From contig UQXJ01000004.1 of NCBI GenBank assembly GCA_900545015.1, positions 17,533-81,532 of the forward strand: a stretch of DNA of 64,000 nt. The letters run 5' to 3'. Position numbers and translations under genes: made by a program. Every line of letters begins with the position of its first letter. The first letter of the stretch is position 1. Positions 10,493 through 18,870 of the stretch are shown here, piece by piece. Under the pieces are notes generated by a model. The model was not told the DNA's origin. It did not search any database and was given only the letters and a program-made list of their open reading frames with translations. The DNA comes from an uncultured Mollicutes bacterium. GTDB lineage: Bacteria > Bacillota_I > Bacilli_A > RFN20 > CAG-826.

Positions 10493-11212
10493 TTACCAGA
10501 CGATATCCTTTACCTTTCCTGGATTTGTGACTAAATAATTATGGATAACTTTTCCATCTTGTATTTGAATAATTCTATCTGCAATTACTGTTAATGCTTT
10601 GTTATGTGTAACAATAATAGTTGTTTTATTTTCTTTTTTACAAACATCATAAAGAAGTTGAATAATTTGCGCACCAGTTTTTGAATCTAAAGCACCTGTT
10701 GGTTCATCACAAAGCAAAATTGTAGGATTTTTAACAAGAGCTCTTGCGATTGCGACTCTTTGTTGCTCTCCTCCGCTTAATTGAGAAGGAAAATTGTTCA
10801 TTCTATCTTTTAAGCCAACAAGCTCTAACATTCTTTTTACATCAAAATGTTTATCAACTAATGAACTTGCAATATTTACATTTTCATATGCTGTTAATGA
10901 TGGAATTAAATTATAGAATTGAAAAACGAAACCGATTTCACTTCTTCTAAATTTTGAAAGTTTAGTTTCATTCATTTGAGTAATGTTTTGCCCATTTAAA
11001 GTGTAAGTTCCACTAGTTGGTCGATCCATTCCACCAATAATATTTAATAAAGTTGATTTACCTGCGCCACTTGGGCCAAGAATAAAAACAAGTTCACCTT
11101 TTTTTATATTAAAAGTTGCATCTTTTAACGCTACAATTTGAGCTTCATGCTTTTTTTCGTTTCCGTAAATCTTGCTGATTTTATCAAAGGTTAATTCGAT
11201 TTTATCTTCCAT
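10493..11212 (-). CDS. ABC transporter ATP-binding protein (MacB/LolD type)
   Basis: ATPase subunit for the permease encoded next. Motifs: Walker [14 protein letters not shown]-loop FVFQFYNL, signature [15 protein letters not shown], Walker [13 protein letters not shown] and the H-loop IIVTHN. About 239 residues, typical length. Start: GAGG lies 7 nt before the ATG at 11212, while an ATG at 11218 is only 1-2 nt from it, so 11212 is preferred. The gene begins just downstream of the cardiolipin synthase stop (11223), so the three genes are probably co-transcribed. Confidence 0.88.
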   Translation of the reverse strand: MEDKIELTFDKISKIYGNEKKHEAQIVALKDATFNIKKGELVFILGPSGAGKSTLLNIIGGMDRPTSGTYTLNGQNITQMNETKLSKFRRSEIGFVFQFYNLIPSLTAYENVNIASSLVDKHFDVKRMLELVGLKDRMNNFPSQLSGGEQQRVAIARALVKNPTILLCDEPTGALDSKTGAQIIQLLYDVCKKENKTTIIVTHNKALTVIADRIIQIQDGKVIHNYLVTNPGKVKDIVW

Positions 11213-11222
11213 ATTCATACCT

Positions 11223-12815
11223 CTATAATAATGGCGCAATTATTCTTAGAAAAGCCCGCTTTATTTTCTTATATAAATTGATATTTAAATAATCAGTTGA
11301 ACTTATTGAAAGTCCTTCATCGCACATATTTATTAAATCAATTTTAATATCATTAATTTTTGAATTATCAGCTAAGAAAACACAATTTTCAAAGTGCAAA
11401 TAGAAACTTCTAAAATCCAAATTAGCAGTTCCTGTAATTGCTCTTTTATCATCACTCACAATAATTTTTGCGTGATTAAATCCTGGTAAATATTCATAAA
11501 TTTTAACGCCGGCAATTAAAAGTGGTGCATAGTAACTTCTTGTGACACTATAAACCATCTTTTTATCTGGGATTCCAGGAGTAACAATTCTTACATCAAC
11601 TCCAGATTTAGCAGCAGTTTCAAGTGCAGTCATAATTTCGCTATCTGGGATTAAATAAGGAGTAGAAATATAAACATATTTTTGAGCTTTTTGAATGATA
11701 GTTAAGAAGGCATCACGAGCTCCATTTTCTCCATCAAATGGTACTTCTCCAAATGGTTGAACATAGCCATCATTATCTAAATTAAAATCTACTAAGTCTT
11801 TATTTTTTTCAAATTGATAATTCTTTGGTTCATCATCAAACTTTCTACTCTCATAAAGCATCCAGTTTGAAAGGAAAATATTACTAAGTCCGCTAACTGC
11901 TTCTCCTTTTAGCATAATGATGTTATCGCGCCACACACCAAAACGTCTTACTTTATTTATATATTCATCAGCAATATTGCATCCACCAGTAAAGCCAACA
12001 ATTCCATCGATAACTAAGATTTTTCTATGGTCACGACTATTTTGTCTAATATCAACGGTTGGTCTAATTCTATTAAATGGGAAACACTTTATTCCGTTTT
12101 TTCTTACTTCCTTGAAGAAGTATGTGTCCATTTTAGCAACACTGCCAAAATCATCATAAATCATACGAACATCCACACCTTCTTTAGCTTTTTCTTTTAA
12201 AACTTCATAAATTGAATCAAAAAATTCACCACTTTCGATAATAAAATATTCAAAAAAGATGAATCTTTTTGCTTTTTTGAGTTCTTCTATCATCTTTGGG
12301 AAACCATATTGCCCATAATTAAAATATTCAACATTTGTATTTTGATAAAGACTAGCAAATGACCATCTTTCAATTTTTTTAGCAATATTATACGAATCAG
12401 GATCGATCGATTTTAATGAAGACAATTGTTGTTTAGAATCAGTTTGACCAGTTATTAATAAACGATTAATAACATTGTATCTTCTTTTCTTTTTAGATTT
12501 AGTTGTAATTTTTTGAGCAAATAACAAATATAAAATTGCTCCAGCAAAAGGAAGACAAAGCAAAATTGTTAGCCAAGAAACTTTAAAGTCAACTTGAACA
12601 GATGAATTTGCAATAAAGATACCACAAACAAAATCCAATACAAAAAGAACAATGACAGGAATAACAAAATATACTCGAGCCGATTCGTATAGCATGAAGA
12701 GCAATAAAGCAGCTATAATCGCTATCGTTCCTAGTAAAAATGCTAATGCTGAAATAATAAATCTAATGTGAAAATTCTTTTTCTTTTTTCTTAAAACTTT
12801 TGCTTTTTTCGACAT
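11223..12815 (-). CDS. cls: Cardiolipin synthase (phospholipase D family)
   Basis: Membrane enzyme condensing two phosphatidylglycerols into cardiolipin and glycerol. Two N-terminal membrane helices are followed by two PLD domains, each with an HxK(x)4D motif: DHRKILVIDG in the first half and NHAKIIVSDDKRAITG in the second. About 530 residues from the ATG at 12815. A longer reading to a TTG at 12854 lacks any ribosome site. A TATAAT box (12822-12827) ends 6 nt before this ATG and there is no Shine-Dalgarno, so a leaderless transcript is likely. The preceding operon ends at a terminator at 12863-12895. Confidence 0.9.
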   Translation of the reverse strand: MSKKAKVLRKKKKNFHIRFIISALAFLLGTIAIIAALLLFMLYESARVYFVIPVIVLFVLDFVCGIFIANSSVQVDFKVSWLTILLCLPFAGAILYLLFAQKITTKSKKKRRYNVINRLLITGQTDSKQQLSSLKSIDPDSYNIAKKIERWSFASLYQNTNVEYFNYGQYGFPKMIEELKKAKRFIFFEYFIIESGEFFDSIYEVLKEKAKEGVDVRMIYDDFGSVAKMDTYFFKEVRKNGIKCFPFNRIRPTVDIRQNSRDHRKILVIDGIVGFTGGCNIADEYINKVRRFGVWRDNIIMLKGEAVSGLSNIFLSNWMLYESRKFDDEPKNYQFEKNKDLVDFNLDNDGYVQPFGEVPFDGENGARDAFLTIIQKAQKYVYISTPYLIPDSEIMTALETAAKSGVDVRIVTPGIPDKKMVYSVTRSYYAPLLIAGVKIYEYLPGFNHAKIIVSDDKRAITGTANLDFRSFYLHFENCVFLADNSKINDIKIDLINMCDEGLSISSTDYLNINLYKKIKRAFLRIIAPLL

Positions 12816-12821
12816 ACATAA

Positions 12822-12827
12822 ATTATA
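12822..12827 (-). promoter_or_regulatory. -10 box of cls (leaderless type)
   Basis: A consensus TATAAT on the minus strand ends 6 nt upstream of the cls ATG. This places the expected transcription start at or next to the start codon. The -35 region (about 12845-12850, TGTTAA) is weak. Confidence 0.55.
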
Positions 12828-12862
12828 CAAATAATGTTTCTTTTTTAACACCAATAAACATT

Positions 12863-12895
12863 AAAAAAGATAGATTTTTCTTTTCTATCTTTTCT
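12863..12895 (-). terminator. Terminator after the M24-like/HAD operon
   Basis: On the minus strand AGAAAAGATAG and CTATCTTTTTT pair around an A-rich loop and end in a T-run. It separates the 12959-16409 unit from cls. Confidence 0.65.
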
Positions 12896-12958
12896 AAAAT
12901 AATTGCTAAAATCCATACTGTGATATATGGAAATCACTAACAAAAGTGCATGAAAATT

Positions 12959-13621
12959 TTATTTTTCACCAAATGTAGGGGTTTTTAACATCTCCAAAAA
13001 CTCTTTATGAGATGAAACTTTTTTAGAATCAACTTCGTTTAATAAATTTAAGCTATTATGACCACCTGAAAATAGAACTGGTGTGAAACCTAATTTTGTA
13101 GATACTTCATAGTCATGAAGTGTGTCTCCTAACATTATGCATTCACTAGGATCAATCTTATTTTTTTCAATAAACATTCTTCCATAATCGAGTTTACTAA
13201 TTCCAGAAATATTATCAGTTCCGATGTAGCCGTTAATATTATCAAGAATGCCATAATACTTAAGTTGAGCTTCTAGCATTTTGCTTTCTGTAGCACTATA
13301 AACAAAAGTTTTATATCCTAATTTTCTAATTTCTTTTAGCATTTCTAAAACGCCAGGAAATAATGCGCTTTCGGTTTTTTCACGTTTATTGTATTCATTT
13401 GTGAAGTATGTGCAAATTGATGGATAATCAATTTCCTTAAAAGTAAAACCGATAATTTTATAATAATTTTCGATTGGAAATGAAAAATGATCTAAATAAA
13501 ATTCTTTGCTTATCTTTTTATGACCACATTTTTCTAATAATTCATTTTCAATGTCAAAACATAAATCAGTATCATCCAATAATGTTCCATTGAAATCAAA
13601 AAATACATATTTATATTTCAT
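12959..13621 (-). CDS. HAD-superfamily hydrolase with Asn in motif I
   Basis: 220-residue haloacid dehalogenase-type protein. Motif I reads FFDFNGTLLDD (residues 7-17). The nucleophile Asp9 is present, but the usual second Asp is Asn11, a change that normally weakens general acid/base catalysis. The other motifs, such as MLGDTLHDYEVSTKLG, are intact. The ATG overlaps the stop of the upstream M24-like gene by 1 nt, so the two are translationally coupled. DFNGT variants occur in a Firmicutes HAD subgroup, so activity is not excluded. The substrate is unknown. Confidence 0.75.
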   Translation of the reverse strand: MKYKYVFFDFNGTLLDDTDLCFDIENELLEKCGHKKISKEFYLDHFSFPIENYYKIIGFTFKEIDYPSICTYFTNEYNKREKTESALFPGVLEMLKEIRKLGYKTFVYSATESKMLEAQLKYYGILDNINGYIGTDNISGISKLDYGRMFIEKNKIDPSECIMLGDTLHDYEVSTKLGFTPVLFSGGHNSLNLLNEVDSKKVSSHKEFLEMLKTPTFGEK

Positions 13622-14883
13622 TATCTTGAACCCATTGCCTTTTCAATATCATCAATTTCTTTAATTATTGAATTTGAAACACAGTAACTTCCATCATCAG
13701 TAACTAAAACAACATCCTTAATTCTAATACCTAATTCTTTTTCTTTTATATAAACAGCAGGTTGAACTAAAAGAACACTACCAGAAGTTAAAGGTGCATT
13801 AGGATCAATTGGTTCAGGATTATCAAGACCAATATGAGCTACTGCAGGATGATAGAAATATTTTTTTATTTCACTTTCGTTATTGATAATTCCTAAATTA
13901 ACAAGGCCTTCTGCAAGGTTTTTAATTGCAATTTTGTTTAAATCAGTTAAATTTATACCTGGATGAATCATAGAAATTAACATTTTATTAACGTTTAAAA
14001 CTAATTTATAAATTTCAATATTGCTATCATCAAATGACTTTCCAACCGGGAAAGTTCTTGTAATAGAAGCTGAATATTCATTACTTTTTGTTTCACATTC
14101 AATCATAACTAAATCGTTATTTTTAATTTTTCTATTAAGTTCTTTATATCCTAAAGAACATGAATTTACACCCGAAGAAACAATTGTTTTTCTATCAATT
14201 TGAGCATTTGAATAGTCTTTAACTGTATAATCAAATAAGCTTGCAAGTTGATATTCGTAAACTTCACTTCTTATCCTTTTTAAAACAGCTTTAATACCAA
14301 TGTTTATATCACTGATAGCATTTTTAATTTCTACAATTTCACCATTACTTTTTGTTTGTCTTAAAGCAACAATTTGTGGATAAATATCGTAAAATTCAAG
14401 CCATGGATAATTTAATGAAAGAGACATTTTTACATTCTCTGTTGTATTAAAATCTTCAAGAATATTTTCTTTTTCAAGATCTAAATAAACATATTTAATT
14501 CTTTCAAGTGCGCTCTTTTTCTTTTGTAGTAAAAGATCTAATTCACTATTAAACATATTTAGACTTAAAACATTATTAATACCACTAGCTTCTTTTGCTT
14601 CTTCTAAAGTGAGTCTTTTTCCAACCCATTTTTCTAAATTTGGATCATTTTCATTAATAAATAGACATTCTGATACAATTCCATCTTGTTTTGAAATTAA
14701 CAAGATTGAGCCTTCTTGAGAAATATTAGTTAAATAATAAAAATTAGAATTTACTCTAAAATCGTAATATTGATATGCGCTTTTCTTTATACTGACTCCA
14801 GCATAAAGAATCACGATTGAATCGTTTTGAAGTGTTTCAAATAATTTGTCTCTTCTTAAAGCACATTCTTTTCCGTCTATCAT
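13621..14883 (-). CDS. Degenerate Xaa-Pro aminopeptidase-like (M24 family) protein
   Basis: 420 residues with the two-domain layout of aminopeptidase P: an AMP_N-like domain (about 5-130, with the YYDFRVNSNFYYLTN stretch) and a pita-bread M24 domain (about 175-410). The five metal ligands of the family (D, D, H, E, E) appear here as E262, S273 (in SASITRTF, normally GDITRTF), H350, Q374 (LVQP, normally VEPG) and K389 (GIRIKD, normally GIRIED). Only the histidine is kept. It therefore looks like a folded but metal-free pseudoenzyme that may bind peptides or serve a regulatory role. It is coupled to the HAD gene downstream. Confidence 0.8.
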   Translation of the reverse strand: MIDGKECALRRDKLFETLQNDSIVILYAGVSIKKSAYQYYDFRVNSNFYYLTNISQEGSILLISKQDGIVSECLFINENDPNLEKWVGKRLTLEEAKEASGINNVLSLNMFNSELDLLLQKKKSALERIKYVYLDLEKENILEDFNTTENVKMSLSLNYPWLEFYDIYPQIVALRQTKSNGEIVEIKNAISDINIGIKAVLKRIRSEVYEYQLASLFDYTVKDYSNAQIDRKTIVSSGVNSCSLGYKELNRKIKNNDLVMIECETKSNEYSASITRTFPVGKSFDDSNIEIYKLVLNVNKMLISMIHPGINLTDLNKIAIKNLAEGLVNLGIINNESEIKKYFYHPAVAHIGLDNPEPIDPNAPLTSGSVLLVQPAVYIKEKELGIRIKDVVLVTDDGSYCVSNSIIKEIDDIEKAMGSR

Positions 14884-14892
14884 AAAAATTAC

Positions 14893-15801
14893 CTAATCTA
14901 AGATTGCATTAATTGCAGGTAAGATTTCATCCATTTGGACATCTTCAATTTTACCAGCATCAATTAATTCACTAGTTCCTTCTTTAATTGGAAGTCTACA
15001 AAGTGGAGTTAAGCCAGTTTCTTTTGCTAGTAAATCTAATTTACTCTTGCCATAAATTTCAATTTTCTTTCCACAATCAGGGCATAAAACGTATGACATA
15101 TTTTCAACTAATCCAAGGATAGGAATATTCATCATTTTAGCCATATTTATAGCTTTTTTAACAATTAAAGAAACTAAATCTTGTGGAGAAGTAACAACAA
15201 TAATTCCATCAAGTGGTAATGATTGGAAAGTAGTTAAAGTTACATCACCTGTTCCTGGTGGCATATCGATAAGTAAAACTTCTAATTCACCCCAATTAAC
15301 ATCTGTATAAAATTGTTTTAGTAAACTTGAAATTAAACCTCCTCTCCAAATAATTGGATCATCTTCGTTTTCAAGCATCATATTTGATGAAATTACTTTA
15401 ATTCCACTTCTAGTCATTGCAGGAACAATTAATTTATTTTCATCACCATATGCAGCTTCATGAATATTGAAGCCTTTTGGAATTGATGGACCAACGATAT
15501 CTCCATCTAAAACACCAACTTTTAATCCTTTTTTATTGAGGTAACTAGCAAGTAAAGATGTAACAAATGTTTTTCCAACACCACCTTTTCCACTAACAAC
15601 ACCAATTATTTTTTTAATTTTTGTAAATTGATTTGGTTTACATTTTTGTATTCCTGAACCATGTTCACAGTTTCCACTGCAGTGATCGCAATCACCACTA
15701 CAATGTTCGCTAGAATTTTCTGAGCAATTTTCACAGTTTCCATCACAATTTCCAGAACAATTTCCTGAAGAATTATGATCATCATGCATAACTTTTATCA
15801 T
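14893..15801 (-). CDS. Mrp/ApbC-type Fe-S cluster carrier ATPase with Cys-rich N-terminus
   Basis: 302-residue P-loop ATPase of the Mrp/NBP35 family, which carries and transfers iron-sulfur clusters in the cytoplasm. The deviant Walker A is SGKGGVGKT at 70-78, a DMPPGTGD motif lies mid-protein, and the C-terminal CPDC pair forms the cluster site at the dimer interface. Unusually, residues 10-54 form a Ser/Gly/Asn/Asp-rich stretch with nine cysteines spaced every 3-8 residues (C15, 19, 23, 26, 34, 38, 41, 45, 54) plus histidines, probably a second metal or cluster binding tail. The start overlaps the yigZ stop by 4 nt. Confidence 0.9.
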   Translation of the reverse strand: MIKVMHDDHNSSGNCSGNCDGNCENCSENSSEHCSGDCDHCSGNCEHGSGIQKCKPNQFTKIKKIIGVVSGKGGVGKTFVTSLLASYLNKKGLKVGVLDGDIVGPSIPKGFNIHEAAYGDENKLIVPAMTRSGIKVISSNMMLENEDDPIIWRGGLISSLLKQFYTDVNWGELEVLLIDMPPGTGDVTLTTFQSLPLDGIIVVTSPQDLVSLIVKKAINMAKMMNIPILGLVENMSYVLCPDCGKKIEIYGKSKLDLLAKETGLTPLCRLPIKEGTSELIDAGKIEDVQMDEILPAINAILD

Positions 15802-16409
15802 TCTTTTACCTCCTTATAACAATAATCTATACAAGCAACAATTTTTACTTTTTTATCAAATAAAGATTCAATATCAATGTTTGAATCACTAGGTAATAAA
15901 AAATCCATTGTTATTTTATCATTAAAATATGTGTTTATGATTTTAAAATGACTTTTTTCTAGAAAACTTTTAAATAAGTTGTAGTTTTCAATATCTAAAC
16001 ACACTCTAACCTTTTTACATTCAACTAAATTGCAAATTTTTGCACCTTTTGTTGCATCTGCTGCACATTTAGAATATGTTCTTAAAAGTCTTCCGCTTCC
16101 TAAAAGCGTTCCACCAAAATATCTAACAACAATTAAAACTACATTTGTTAAATTTGCATAATTTAATGCTGATAAAATTGGCTTCCCAGCTGTTCCACTA
16201 GGTTCACCATCATCACTAATTTTTTCTAAATCATCTATTTTATAAGCGTAACAATAATGTCTTGCTTTAGGATATTCCTTTTTTACATCAATAATTATGC
16301 TTTCAGCTTCTTCTTTTGTATTGCAAGGAATCAAAATTCCATAAAATTTACTTTTTTCTACCTCTAGGTATGCGACATATTTCTCTTGTATCGTACTTTT
16401 CTTTAACAT
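15798..16409 (-). CDS. YigZ/IMPACT family protein (UPF0029)
   Basis: 203 residues. The N-terminal IMPACT domain has the family hallmark SDDGEPSGTAGKPIL and VVRYFGGTLLGSGRLLR, and the C-terminal domain has an EF-G-V-like fold (DUF1949). In other organisms the family is linked to translation control under amino-acid starvation. It is first in the yigZ-mrp-M24-HAD unit. Its -10 box (16423-16428) overlaps the -10 of the divergent gene at 16442. Confidence 0.88.
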   Translation of the reverse strand: MLKKSTIQEKYVAYLEVEKSKFYGILIPCNTKEEAESIIIDVKKEYPKARHYCYAYKIDDLEKISDDGEPSGTAGKPILSALNYANLTNVVLIVVRYFGGTLLGSGRLLRTYSKCAADATKGAKICNLVECKKVRVCLDIENYNLFKSFLEKSHFKIINTYFNDKITMDFLLPSDSNIDIESLFDKKVKIVACIDYCYKEVKE

Positions 16410-16422
16410 AAATACTTTTTTA

Positions 16423-16432
16423 ATTATATAAT
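16423..16432. promoter_or_regulatory. Overlapping divergent -10 boxes
   Basis: The plus sequence ATTATATAAT contains TATAAT on the plus strand (16427-16432, for the gene at 16442) and TATAAT on the minus strand (16423-16428, for yigZ). They overlap, so RNA polymerase could open only one at a time. Confidence 0.5.
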
Positions 16433-16441
16433 AATTAAGAT

Positions 16442-17332
16442 ATGAAAGAAAAAGTTAAATGCAAAAAGTGTGGTTTACTCATCGATAAAGACTCTAATTT
16501 TTGTCCTTATTGTGGTTATGACCAAACAAAAGAAGAAAAAACAACAATTGATGTAAATCCTTCAGACATAATTGATGCTAACGGAAACGCAGCACAACTT
16601 AAACGTGCTCGTTTCACTGATTTTAAAAGTCAAGCCTTAGATTTAAATTGGGTTAAATCCTTGATATTTTTCCTCTTTGGATTTTTAGGCCTAAAATTAA
16701 TTGCTTATCTTCTTCAAATCATCGCAGTTGTATCATCAAATTGGTATTTTTTAGCAAGTGGAGCTGCTAGTTCTGCTATAAACTTTTCTTGCTACATCAT
16801 GCTATTTGGTGGATTTTTAATCTTTGCAGGAAAAGATATAACTAAATTCTTTAAAGATTTTAAAGAAAATAAAACGCTTCTTTATGGTCTTGGTTTTGGA
16901 TTTTTATTAATGATTGCAAGTAGCACTGTTTCTTCATTAATGAACTTAATTAGAGATAGCGGAGTCAATGATAACGAAGCTGCAATTGATTCAATCACTA
17001 CTTCATTTCCGCTCTTATCTTTAATAATTTTTGGAATTTTAGGTCCAATTTGTGAAGAATTTACTTATAGATTAGGTTTATTTACATTGCTTAAATGTTG
17101 GAATAGAGTTGCTGCCTATTTCTTAACAGCTGTCATTTTTGGCTTTATTCACTTTAATTTTTTAAGTGGAGATATCGTTGGAGAATTAATTAATATTCCA
17201 TCTTATATTGTTGCTGGTGTTTTACTTTGTTACTTCTATGACTATAAAGGAATTGGGGCTTCAATGATTGCTCATATTACAAATAACTTTATTGCAATTG
17301 GATTACAAATTTTACTTTCATTACTTAACTAA
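16442..17332 (+). CDS. CPBP family intramembrane protease with N-terminal zinc ribbon
   Basis: 296 residues. It begins with a zinc ribbon (CKKCGLLIDKDSNFCPYCG, residues 5-23), then a linker and about seven to eight membrane helices. The CPBP/Abi glutamate motif EEFTYR is near residue 205 and histidine motifs are GFIHFNF and AHITNN. This is the Rce1-like family used for prenyl-protein processing, bacteriocin immunity or signalling. A TATAAT ends 9 nt before the ATG with no Shine-Dalgarno, so it may be leaderless. Its stop is 1 nt before the next gene, so the two are coupled. Confidence 0.82.
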   Translation: MKEKVKCKKCGLLIDKDSNFCPYCGYDQTKEEKTTIDVNPSDIIDANGNAAQLKRARFTDFKSQALDLNWVKSLIFFLFGFLGLKLIAYLLQIIAVVSSNWYFLASGAASSAINFSCYIMLFGGFLIFAGKDITKFFKDFKENKTLLYGLGFGFLLMIASSTVSSLMNLIRDSGVNDNEAAIDSITTSFPLLSLIIFGILGPICEEFTYRLGLFTLLKCWNRVAAYFLTAVIFGFIHFNFLSGDIVGELINIPSYIVAGVLLCYFYDYKGIGASMIAHITNNFIAIGLQILLSLLN

Positions 17333-17333
17333 T

Positions 17334-18224
17334 ATGATTAAAAAATTTTTATCAAATAATGCACTAAAAATAATTGCATGTATATCGATGTTTTTCGATC
17401 ATCTTGGAAAAATACTTCTTCTTTTTTATCCAGAAGTTGAAGCTATAAATATCACAAGTTATGTCTTTTCAATTATTGGCAGATTATCTCTTCCTATCTT
17501 CTTATTTTTAATTGTTGAAGGATATCATAACACTAAAAATATCAAAAAATATTTTCTTAGATTAGGAACAATGGCATTAGTTATTGGTGCTTTTTTAATG
17601 ACATTTTCATTAATTCCATCTATGCATTTATCTTCAATCCTTTATAAAGTTGGAAACATTTTTATAGATTTAATTCTCTTTTTACTCGTTTTGTATTTAC
17701 TAGACCATAAAAAGATGTATATAAAATGCCTCGCTATATTGCCTTTAGCTTATTTTACTTTATGTATCTTTATTCAAAGCGATATGATTCCTTTATCAAA
17801 CATAACTAAATCAATATTTTCAGGAATTTTAAGTCAATATTCTTTAGTCACTCCTCTGATTTTAATTTCTTATTTAATTGTTAATTATATTTATAAAAGT
17901 CTTGCTTATAAAAACGTTGATGAATCAAATATTGAATTAATAGATATTAAAAAAGTCAATCTTGAATTAAGAACTAGATCTTATGCGATTGCTTTAGGCA
18001 CTGTTTCTTTAATAATGTATTTATTAACTTATTCAACAGTTAATTTAAATACTGACTTTGCTATTAATACTTATTTCATTTTAAGTGCATTATTTATTAT
18101 TGAATATAACGGAAAACTTGGAAAATCTAATAAGATTGTTAAAAATGCATATTATTTGTTTTACCCTCTACACATTAGTATTATTTATTTAGTGATATAT
18201 CTCACTACATTAATAGGAGGATAA
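17334..18224 (+). CDS. TraX-like membrane protein
   Basis: About 296 residues with eight or more hydrophobic helices and the TraX-family opening ALKIIACISMFFDHLGK. Family members acetylate pilin or carry unknown acyltransferase functions. In Firmicutes they are chromosomal proteins of unknown substrate. Start: the ATG at 17334, 1 nt after the previous stop and homologous in its beginning to the family. A longer frame from 17268 lies inside the upstream gene. It precedes trxA by 4 nt, so the three genes form an operon. Confidence 0.75.
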   Translation: MIKKFLSNNALKIIACISMFFDHLGKILLLFYPEVEAINITSYVFSIIGRLSLPIFLFLIVEGYHNTKNIKKYFLRLGTMALVIGAFLMTFSLIPSMHLSSILYKVGNIFIDLILFLLVLYLLDHKKMYIKCLAILPLAYFTLCIFIQSDMIPLSNITKSIFSGILSQYSLVTPLILISYLIVNYIYKSLAYKNVDESNIELIDIKKVNLELRTRSYAIALGTVSLIMYLLTYSTVNLNTDFAINTYFILSALFIIEYNGKLGKSNKIVKNAYYLFYPLHISIIYLVIYLTTLIGG

Positions 18225-18228
18225 TTTT

Positions 18229-18540
18229 ATGTTAATACACATATCAAAAGAACAAAATTTCAAAGAATTAGTATCAAAAGGAATTACATTAGTTGATTTC
18301 TATGCTACTTGGTGTGGCCCATGCAGAATGCTTGCACCTGAGCTTGAAAAGCTTGCTGAAATTGATGCATCAATAAACGTAATTAAAGTTGATGTTGATG
18401 AATGTCCTGAAGTCGCTGGAGATTTTGGAATTAGAGTTGTCCCAACTTTAATCTTATTTAAAGATGGTGCAGTTGTTACAAGTTCAAGTGGATATAGACC
18501 ATTTAACAGCTTAAAAAATCTTATCGATTCAGCTAAGTAA
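18229..18540 (+). CDS. trxA: Thioredoxin
   Basis: 103-residue thioredoxin with the active site WCGPC (C29, C32) in the context VDFYATWCGPCRML and the cis-proline loop VVPTLILF. It reduces protein disulfides in the cytoplasm. A strong AGGAGG (18215-18220) precedes the ATG. It is the last gene of the CPBP-traX-like-trxA operon, and a short hairpin with a T-run follows immediately. Confidence 0.95.
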   Translation: MLIHISKEQNFKELVSKGITLVDFYATWCGPCRMLAPELEKLAEIDASINVIKVDVDECPEVAGDFGIRVVPTLILFKDGAVVTSSSGYRPFNSLKNLIDSAK

Positions 18541-18563
18541 AGAGTTAAAACCTTGAACTTTTT
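18539..18563 (+). terminator. trxA terminator
   Basis: AAAGAGTT and AACTTTTT pair around a 9-nt loop starting inside the trxA stop codon, with the T-run as part of the 3' arm. Confidence 0.55.
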
Positions 18564-18599
18564 CACGATAACGTCAAAAAAATAATAATATTTTTGTCT

Positions 18600-18628
18600 T
18601 TGCTTTTTTAATAAACGTTAACTATAAT
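18600..18628 (+). promoter_or_regulatory. Promoter of the candidate small RNA
   Basis: -35 TTGCTT (18600-18605), a 17-nt spacer and a perfect -10 TATAAT (18623-18628). The expected start is 18634-18636, exactly at the first bases of a closed RNA structure. Confidence 0.6.
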
Positions 18629-18633
18629 ATTAA

Positions 18634-18725
18634 AGAATCAATGGTTGATTATTGAGGCGAAAATTTCGACCTCTCAAAACTCTTACAGCTTGACTGTTTA
18701 CTAGAAATCCATTGATTCTTTTTTT
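18634..18725 (+). ncRNA. Candidate free-standing structured small RNA (about 90 nt)
   Basis: A 12-bp perfect closing stem, AAGAATCAATGG (18633-18644) with CCATTGATTCTT (18709-18720), is followed by a T-run and encloses two inner hairpins. One is GAGG-CGAAA with TTTCG-CCTC around 18653-18673; the other is ACAG with CTGT around 18685-18697. It has its own promoter and terminator and no gene follows on this strand until 21179, so it is not a riboswitch leader. It contains no ORF with a ribosome site. It does not look like SRP, 6S, tmRNA or RNase P RNA. Confidence 0.6.
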
Positions 18726-18870
18726 ATTAAGTCATTAACTAAAAGATTTTTAAATACTTTTAGTTTTATTGTTTAAATATAAGAAGAAACAAAATGTTTT
18801 AATGTATTGATGTGTATTAAATTTTTATTTTTTAGTGAAAAACCTTGCAAATCTCGCTTGTTTTAAGATT
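18726..18870. other. Non-coding spacer with second hairpin
   Basis: Contains a 9-bp hairpin AACTAAAAG/CTTTTAGTT (18737-18765) followed by a T-rich stretch, perhaps a back-up terminator for the small RNA. Nothing else is recognised. Confidence 0.4.

Noticed and set aside
11213..11239. Longer start for the ABC ATPase at 11239 or 11218
   Set aside because: 11239 lies inside the upstream cls gene, and 11218 is too close to GAGG; 11212 has proper spacing.
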